A DNA stretch of 64,000 nucleotides, taken from Liolophura sinensis (taxonomy: Eukaryota > Mollusca > Polyplacophora > Chitonida > Chitonidae). Positions 55,703 to 64,000 of the stretch are shown in pieces. Every line of letters begins with the position of its first letter. The first letter of the stretch is position 1. The notes beneath the pieces were generated by a model. The model saw only the letters and a list, made by a program, of their open reading frames with translations, searched no databases and was not told the DNA's origin. The translations under genes and the position numbers were made by a program. Location of the stretch: assembly GCF_032854445.1 (NCBI RefSeq), contig NC_088301.1:33030402-33094401 (forward strand), in the 5' to 3' direction.

Positions 55703-55732
55703 ATACCCTGTGTTTCACGAAACACAGGGTAT
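55703..55732. other. Perfect 30-base palindrome (14-bp arms)
   Basis: ATACCCTGTGTTTC, then AC, then GAAACACAGGGTAT. The arms pair without mismatch, and the 2-base spacer can only partly serve as a loop in RNA. The word TATACCCTG recurs at 55863-55871. Confidence 0.85.
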
Positions 55733-55919
55733 CGGTCTACAGGGTTTGACTTTATAGACTAGAGCATGGCTTATGCTGTAGATATTAGCTAGTGGCTTGA
55801 TATACTCCTCTACATCAGTAACATGGTTATTTTCTTTCACATGCTTGACTGCTTCGTCTGCGTATACCCTGCCAAGAATAGTGTATCTTTTATGATAGGA
55901 GACACAGATCAAGTGATGA

Positions 55920-55939
55920 CCCCCCCCCCCCCCCCCCCC
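55920..55939. repeat. Poly(C) tract
   Basis: About 20 uninterrupted C residues. Length may be unreliable. Confidence 0.9.
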
Positions 55940-58789
55940 GCAAAATGGCCTTGTTTTCTTTTTATAGTAGAGCAGCTTCTCTTGACTTGTATTTCAGCTA
56001 CTTCTTTTGAGTTGAAACAAAAATTGTTACACTGTGGTTTACAGTGAACCCCTGTACTTGAGATGTAATAAAGAAATATAGTTGTAGTCTTAGAATTTGA
56101 AACATTAAAAGAGTACACTGTTTGCATTATCTACATAAATGTACATAGGGCTAACAGGCAAAATTAACCAGACCTTCAGATACATGTATATCTGTTGTTA
56201 TTATCACAATATTCACATGGAAAACAAGAACTGGGATGTAATGAAGTCCTCCTAGCTGTGCATGTATTAATGGTGTGAGTCTTTAATGACCCCAGCTATT
56301 GTTGTCTTTGTTTAACTCCATATTCCTGTGAATAGCACATGTAAATATGTGAATAAGACCTTGGTTTAGTTACATTTTTATGTGTATTTATCATTTAAGA
56401 TGACCGAAGTCCATCATAAAACTCTGGATAAATCTACCCCTATTACTGATTAGATTTACTGTACATGTAGATTACATGAGAAATGAAGACATAAGGTGTG
56501 CGTTTTTCCGAAAAAGTGAGTTTGGCTTCGTATTGGAGTACCTTTTCTCATTTGTGTTGATCATCCTTGAATTAAAATTTTAGATTTTTTTTGTATTGAT
56601 CAAATCTACATGCAAGTTTTACAACAGATAAAATCAATAAAGATTTTGCATACACATTTATCTGGATTTAGATACAGTTTCATGCAAATTTAGCCTTTTC
56701 TCATTTAAAGCCATAGCTGAGCAGTGATTATGTATAGTGGTCTAGAACTTCAAAACAAACAACCATTGCATACTTTTAATACTTAAAAGAGGCCAAATTT
56801 TAGGTGAAATATTACAGTGATTTATACTTTGTTCAACATTCAATGCAATGGTTTATTTTAATGGTACAAATTGTAGATATATGATGTATAAAATTTTATA
56901 CTTTCAAATCAGCAGTTTGCAAGTTTCATGTAATGTTGAAGATTTCATAAGATCCTCACAAGCACTTAGACTGTGGGAAAATACATGTTGGTGCATGTAC
57001 GTATTAGCTGGAATGTATACTGTATCTATCACAATGACAAAAACATAAATATCGTAACTATTTTCCATGAAATTTAGTGTAGTAGGAAATAAGAAAAGTT
57101 TTGTCAATGAAAGCCAAAGGGTCTTTGTCAGGGTGATGGAAGAGAAATTCAGAGGAAAGTGTATACAGGATGCATTGAGGTAAAAGCCAGCCAGGTTAAT
57201 AGATGGTACATGTAGATATAGCAAGTGACAAGATCTAGTAAAGCTTGTGCTCCAGTGAGATCCCAGCAAGCTGCTGATGGTCACAAAATATTTCACGTTA
57301 TCGCCAGAGTATGCAGAGCAAAATGAAACAGCTCTTCCCTGCAGCATTGTTCACTGTGTGAATTTTTAAGCTTAAAACATGTCAGTCATGTAGACAAGCT
57401 TTTAAAGTATCGGGCTCTCAGCAGTTTTTGGTGTACATTGTTTTCTTGTTCAAAACTATGTGCTTTGAAGTGATATAGACTTTGACAGACTTTGATAAAA
57501 AATGCCTGCTTGAAAATGAAGGAGCTACAAGTAATTGTTTGTAGGTAAAATAGTTCAGAGTAAACACCAGAATCCTTCATACATAAATGGCAAAGTTGAA
57601 TTTCAACATGTTGCAAACACTGTACATTTAGGTATAGTTATACTACAAATCTGTTCACAGAATGGGAGTCAAGTGTCAGTCAGGTTGGAGGGGGGGTGGG
57701 GGTGGATTTGAAATGAAGCATTTAGGATAAGACAGTCACTTTTAATAGGGAAATGTTTATATTTGTATGACCTGGAGCATTCAGCATTTGAGAAGGTTAG
57801 ACATTTTCACCTACAGTGTAAACACAGTTCTCTTGTGATCACACAGTTTACACCACCCAGTTTATGGGGCACCTAGTGCATGCCGGAGGGTTGGTAAGAT
57901 TAATAAGGTAGATACATGTATGTATCCTGTCAGTTGTGCAGTGATTGAATTATTCAGTATAATCAAGACTTTAATTCATGTGTATGTTAATATTGCAAAA
58001 TACATGTACATGGACAACATATATTAATCTTGTTTTACTTCAGTGAATAAAGATGTAGATTTATGTAGTTTATAGAACTACATATAAATGTCTATACATC
58101 CATTCCTTATCCTTGCAAGGATTGTCCACAATGAAAATGCTAAGTAGGAGATGGAAATGTTATAATTTATTTATTCTGGGTGAGATTATGACTTCCTGTC
58201 TTGTGATGTGAATCAAAGATTTATGGAAAACATAAATGTGTATAAATTATTATGAATGTTTACAAAGGTGATAAAAAACATATTATTTAGACAAATTAAA
58301 AGGTGTAATACTGTTATCTTTAGTTATTGTGAGCATCAACTGTGAGAAAGTAAAATACAACCCCCTGCGCATTAAAAAAAAAACAAAAAACGCGGAGTAG
58401 GAATGATCAAACTGCAAAATTGTGTTTGCTCATCCTTTTTTCTAACTGAGGTTTATTGACTGATGTAATAAAATTTTGGGGACAAGTTTCAGGGAATATG
58501 GTAGTTTCCAGTTCGAACTCATGTGACCTGTCGAAAATGTTAGGTAACTATTACAGGATCACATTTACTGTTACGTGGGCAGCTGAAAAAAAAATTTGCC
58601 AAAAAAAAGTTCACAGGTCACATGATACACGAGGACTTTCAAAGAAAAAAGAGTTTGAAATCAAAACTGCCCTATTAAAGTCTTTTACAGCGTACATTTC
58701 CTGCAGTTCAAAGTAATCTGAAAATATGTGCATAAGATTATTGAATTCTGTGATTCAGTGTTGGTAAATTGGAGGGGGCATTGTAGAAG

Positions 58790-59275
58790 AGTGAAAGGTT
58801 TCTCTTAAACCCTTGGGGGCAGTTGGTGCAGGATGCACAAAGCCAGAGAGGCTGTTGACCATTGTCAAAGGGCAACCATTAAGCACCTAGCTGTTGTTGT
58901 TCTAGGAGTGGCCAGATGACTGAATTAGACCGTTAACTAGCTGCCCTAACAGAGCAGTGGATGACCACAGCAGGGGTATTGTAACCAAGGTGTGGCCAAA
59001 GGTGACCCACTCTTCTACACCCATATTCAACTCAAAGAGCCTGTATGGAAAGGGTAGTTTTACAATCATTATGGGCTTCTAATGACCCTTCTATTGTGAA
59101 GCTCAAAGTCGAGTGTAATTCAGGTTTAACTTGGTCAAGGAGCCAGGCCTATATTTGCCATTGCTTCAGTCCAGACATTAACAACAGAATGTTTAACCAT
59201 GCATTGGGTTGTAATCACTTCCTCTCCTGGTGCTGGGCCTTACACAGTATGTCTAGGTGTTCATCTCTGACTGTT
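58790..59275. promoter_or_regulatory. Candidate intronic enhancer block
   Basis: A GC-balanced, low-simple-repeat block contains ACCATTGTCAAAGG (SOX plus TCF-like), CATTAAGCACC (NK2-like), CCAAAGGTGACCC (nuclear-receptor-like half site) and TTACAATCATTATGGG (HOX/PBX-like). The frames in it are short and have no known motifs. The call rests on composition and motif density only. Confidence 0.4.
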
Positions 59276-60439
59276 TGAAAAGCTCAACAATTTTTTTTTA
59301 TTTCACCCTCATTTTATTGAGGCAGGATGCAAACTGGTGCTTTGATAAATTCTGCTTGGTGTCATTTTTCCATTGACCCACACTCAATTTTTTTTTTGCA
59401 CTGCCTGGCCATGCTTTACTGACATCTCATATTCTGAAATGTTGTCAGTGCACATGTGAATAGTCAGATTAGGCATCAGCAGTCCAATTTCTGTACCTCT
59501 TCAGATTCTATGTTATATTGCTACCATGGATCTCTGTAATGTTACTCGCATCTGAAATCCTTCTAGTAGTCATGCCTCTTTACAGTGCAGTCTGAGAAGG
59601 TTAATCTTACTTGATAGAACGTCTTCTGTTATAATATTTGCTGTCTCATACCCATTTTTAATCCATATTCTCAGCTGAAATCTACAGAATAGTGGAAAAA
59701 TTTAACATAGACTAAAGCATGTGCAATAGGCTTCATTTATTGGTTGAGAAAAGTCCAGGCTATCACTGTCTGGGAATTTCAGACATGCATGTATGTCTGT
59801 TACATTTGGACGCTTTGTTATTTTTTTTTTTTAAAAAAAAACGTATGTAAAAACGTTTTCTTCTCAATAGCACATACAAGTCCAGAGGCAGATAATATTT
59901 CCAGAATTCTCCCTTCAGCTGTCTTGGAACACAAGATGCCTGATGTACCTGTGACATTTGGACAGGGCCTGTCTTATTGATGGGGATTTCAGCTTTTACA
60001 TAATATCTTTGAAGATACCCGAATGTCGGAAGTTCCCTGACTTTAGCCTGGACCTTTCCTCAGTCTTTAACTCAGTTATACTGTATGTCCATCAGTAATA
60101 TATAACCGTGTTATAAATATAACCATCTTTAATCTCTAAATCCCAAACCCCAAGCCCTGTTTTTACACATCTCTAGTGTCTATCCCTGTTATATATCCTT
60201 GTCGTACTGTTTGCTGTAATATGCCGTTCCTTTATCATCTGTTCATACCTCCCCCTGCATACATACACATGTGTAGTGGTGTTTTCTGACTTGCCTATGG
60301 CTATGGCACTGTTTTGATCGTAAACCAACCTTGATGTCCTGTGTAACAACTGTCTCATTGGCAGAGAAACAAATCGAAAACCAGAACAGCTAACGGCTAT
60401 GCTTTTCACTAACCAGTAAAGACAGTGTAATCCAACCAT

Positions 60440-60690
60440 GTGCAACAGAGAAAGATTGGGAAGTTGGGTGTAGTGTAATCAGGCAGGATGCTATCAGGTC
60501 GTCTATATGCAGCGTCATGCAGCTCTTTGGCAGCTTGTCTAGACAAATCAATGTGAGACTCAGCTGCGTTGGCTCCTCCAGGATTAGAACTCGCAGACAA
60601 GCCTGTATCAGGTATACACAGTGCTCAGACCAGATTACAGCCTCTGTAATAAGATTCAGGTTCCCAGCAGCTAAGAACAGATCATTGATG
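60440..60690. promoter_or_regulatory. Candidate intronic enhancer with palindromic SMAD-type site
   Basis: TTGTCTAGACAA (60535-60546) is a perfect palindrome containing GTCTAGAC, the classic SMAD-binding element. ATTACAG-CCT-CTGTAAT (60634-60650) is a second inverted repeat. The block is GC-richer than the surrounding intron. Confidence 0.4.
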
Positions 60691-62239
60691 TTGGAATCTT
60701 ATTCTATAAATAACAAATTGTAGATAGAATCCTGCTGTACATGTTCATGTACTTTGAACAGTTGGATATGGTAACACCTGAAAGTAAATGTGATTTGGCA
60801 TATACAGTGTATATACATGTGAACACTGGTACATGTTGACCCTAGTTACATGTATACATGTGTTTAATCTAGAGTTGATGTTATAAAGCTACATGTTCAC
60901 AGTTTCAAGTGCAAAACTATGCAAACTTGGATAAATTGAAATGCTAGTATTTTAGAAAGGAGGGGGTTAAAAATAATGAGCAGCATTGACAAACCTGTTG
61001 ATATACATGTGTGCCCCAATGGTCTGGGTGGTTTGTTTTTGTTCTGCAAAGCTCTGAGAAATCTAAAAAAAAAATGGTGGTATAGCCGCAAGTTTCAATC
61101 ATACATATTAAATCAGCCCTTTAGATGTTTTTTGAGAAATTGAAAATATGAATATTGCCTGAGGAAAATCCTTCTATCCTGCTCTTTTTGAGATGTTTGA
61201 AATGCAATTGCTCTGATTTTGACTGTCAAGGTGGTCAGCATTTGATTTCAAGCTAGCTTTGACGGGACATCTCTTCATCCTAAAGGATAACGGCCCTGAT
61301 GCCAGCAATGCTAACTGTCGTATAATCGTACCTGTTTTTGTAGTTGTTGTTGGTTATATTTTCACATGCTTGCCGCCTCTTTATAGGACCTGAAAATGCT
61401 TGTACAAACTTTTGACATGAATTATGCCATAGTACTCATAAAAATGTTTGACAGATGTTTAACTGTTAGTTTTATTGTAAAGATCTAAGAATATTTATTT
61501 TGAGGATTGGCTAATATTTGGTGATATATAATTTAGTATTGTGATCTGATCAATGTGGAAGAAGTTTAATTGTGATTATTCATTTGAACAGAATTTTACG
61601 ATTGTCCTTCCCTTCAAAAAAACACAAAAATTGACCTACCTACCCTCTTTTGTTATGAAGGGCTTGTAACATCAAACAAACAATATTTTAATTTTGGCCA
61701 GATGTATCATCATAAAACTTGCATGGAAAAGTTTCCAGGAAATTTCCCACTCTCGGTGATGAGCAAGTTACCTGTACCTCTGATTATTGTAAAGTTATGT
61801 TCAGATTTTAGTGTTACAAATAGTCTCTCTAGAAATCAAGATGACATGACTTTAGAATACTCCCAAATTCTTAAATCAAATTGCATTTGCACTCTCAGAA
61901 AAATTGTAAAATGAATTGCCATGTAAAGTACTGTACTTGTACTTCTAAAAGGAAGTATCAGCATAATGCAATAACATTGACACCTGAATAAGTTTGGAAT
62001 GTAACATAGTTCTTGATGTTTCAGTATTTTGTCTTCATTCTTTTTGAAGTTTTATGCTGATGATAAGTTTTCAATTTGCTCCATGTCATTATCTACCTGA
62101 ACTTATAATTATGTACAGGTATCCTTGGCTAAGGTTACGTACATGTACATAAGCCTGTAGCACATGTATATGTAGACACCAGCTCCTAATGGTGTCTATG
62201 TTTATGTGCTCAAGGGAAGCCAGAATTCCTCAAATTCTT

Positions 62240-62470
62240 CACATTAAGAGCATAACTGACGCATATTACCGGACAAATTGAACAGTTGGTGGCTTTTTAG
62301 CGCATTCGATCTCAACCGTGCGTAGCTGGGACGGTGCAGCCAGCTGATGAATGGCGAAGTGTAGGCAAGTTTGTCTCTGATCATCTCCTGGAATGTTTTC
62401 TGTTTGATAGTTGACTGCTTAACAAACAAAAATGTATGGCAACTTGCGAGCACACAGTGTTAGAATACCA
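62240..62470. other. GC-balanced unassigned block
   Basis: This includes CTCAACCGTGCGTAGCTGGG and CAGCCAGCTGATGAATGGC (an E-box) with several CpGs, unlike the flanking intron. No coding signature is seen. It may be a regulatory block. Confidence 0.3.
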
Positions 62471-63479
62471 AGGGCACGCGCTGATACATGTTGAGGCCCT
62501 AGGACTCGTCTCCCTCTTATTCCCCAGCTCCACATTCACTGCTGTGGTGGCAGGGATATGTTAACATGCATGCCAAAGATGCTTTGTTTTCCATATTGCT
62601 GCCAAATCTGGAGCAAACAAAACAGTGAGATGCAGGGTAGACCTGTAAACATAAAGATACATGTTCCCTTGATATACCTCACACAGCAATGCCCACACTT
62701 GCTGCTGTTGCTCTGCAGACAAAGGCACTTGCAGGTGGCAACATAGTAGCAAAATCATCCATATAGGTGTGCTTGTACATGTATCTCCAGAAGGGCTTGA
62801 AACAGTGCTTGTGCTTGTACATGCACATGTGCTAACCATTTGCAGTCTGTGGAATTTGAATAAAAATTTCTAAATATTTATGCTTACATGGACTGTTTGC
62901 CACTATAAAGAATGATATCAAAACGCTGTTTTGTACCTTATGATTACATATATACATGTACATGTAGATCAGTTTTGTTAAATTGTGTTGATGCTAAAGT
63001 AATGAGAATATATGTTTACATACAGGAGCATTGTACCTCCACACATAAATGACACATTTTTGAACAGCAAATAAGAGTGATAAAAGGAGAGAAAAAAAAC
63101 AAAGTAAAATATGTTTGGACTTTAAAACTAGTTTTCTTTGTAACCTATAAGCCTACATGCCCAGTGCATTTGACTAGATTTCTTCTTTGGTGCTTAAATT
63201 GCTTTAAATATAGAACATTTCACATTTGAACACTCCAGTGGGTCTTTCTTTCTTTCTTTTAATTGCTAGCTATTGATCTATATAATCACGACTGTGTTGG
63301 TGTGATATTAAAGTTTTTTTCCCTCTCTTTTATCTTTCTTTACGTATTGTAGAAGCTGAAAAATGGTGAAAATAGAAAAAGAAAAAAAAAAGGCTACAGA
63401 ACATATGTATCTGCCCACAGCATAGTTGGGTAAATATAAAGAAGCATTCACACTGCATACGTACATGTATTACAGATGG

Positions 63480-64000
63480 ATATTTGTCCTGTTGTCCTCC
63501 CATACACAGGAGCATGTCTATAATAACGATCAGTATTAATGAGGGCTTCTGACAAAAGCTGGCTTGGCACAACCATGTGGCCTGGGGATGAGACAGTAAA
63601 GGGACTTCAGCCAAGCTCTGCAGACACATGTACCAGATAGAGCTAGGGAAACCTGCAGGGAGGACTACTGGGGTGTGTAATGGGGACTGGGGATGACAAA
63701 CGACCCTGACAGAGTTGGGGAGGGGAGACTCAGTGTACAGCAAACCCTTGACTGACAACACCTCTGCCTCCATAGACAGGCAGAACAGGACATAGCTTCC
63801 ATGGTGGTTTGGCTTAGGCGGCTGGAGGAAGGACATGAACACTGCTAAGCACTGTCCCTCCCTCTTCCTCCCATTCCTCTCACCCTCCCACTGTTTTCCT
63901 ACCCTCTCAGGCTCCATATACAGTTTTATGGCATTGTCAGATTGATTTCCTGCACAGCTGATGTTGTTCATGTCAAATGAGGCTGTCTCTCTTGTACATG
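63480..64000. other. GC-balanced unassigned block at the window end
   Basis: A 213-codon minus-strand frame (63971-63330) spans it. It includes a poly-Phe stretch from an A-run and lacks any domain or splice logic. I treat the block as non-coding, possibly regulatory. The end contains TTTTATGGCATTGTCAGATT-GATTT, with HOX- and SOX-like words. Confidence 0.3.

Noticed and set aside
63330-63971. 213-codon minus-strand frame, the longest in the window
   Set aside because: It has no domain, contains a poly-Phe stretch from an A-run and random-looking composition, and lies inside a predicted intron. Treated as chance in a GC-richer block.

Overview
The window looks like nuclear DNA from an invertebrate animal, most likely a lophotrochozoan and probably a mollusc. 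The genes are split by GT-AG introns, the DNA is AT-rich with many TACATGTA-type words, and several tRNA-derived SINE copies end in an ATTCTTGAGTACGGCGTAAAAC-like tail followed by (AAAT)n, a style I associate with mollusc genomes. The taxon is an inference. There is nothing bacterial, no operons and no CRISPR array.

Four protein-coding genes can be supported by joining exons. (1) At the left edge (549-720, +) is the last exon of a nucleoredoxin-like (NXNL2-type) thioredoxin-fold protein. (2) A complete six-exon GPX4-type glutathione peroxidase lies on the minus strand (19128 down to 4440). It has an in-frame TGA read as selenocysteine at residue 73 and a candidate SECIS element in its 3' UTR. 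(3) A complete eight-exon RNA polymerase subunit RPB5 (POLR2E) gene lies on the plus strand (19529-28437) and encodes 210 residues. (4) The first coding exon of a ZSWIM4/5/6-family SWIM zinc-finger protein is at 41504-41894 (+). The last 22 kb of the window appear to be its long first intron.

GPX4 and POLR2E are head to head, with 400 bp between their start codons. This matches the divergent neighbour arrangement in human 19p13.3. The other two genes also have relatives on human 19p.

The rest is introns, intergenic DNA and repeats: SINEs of at least two families, two unnamed dispersed repeat families with two copies each, a decayed Crypton-type tyrosine recombinase in GPX4 intron 1, a decayed LINE at 33.7-35.5 kb, a large (TA)n-filled palindrome at its 5' edge, two minisatellites and several AT microsatellites. 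The ZSWIM intron also holds short inverted repeats and blocks dense in transcription-factor-like motifs, which are candidate enhancers. The most notable results are the complete selenoprotein gene with its Sec codon, SECIS and alternative start arrangement, and the conserved divergent GPX4-POLR2E pair.
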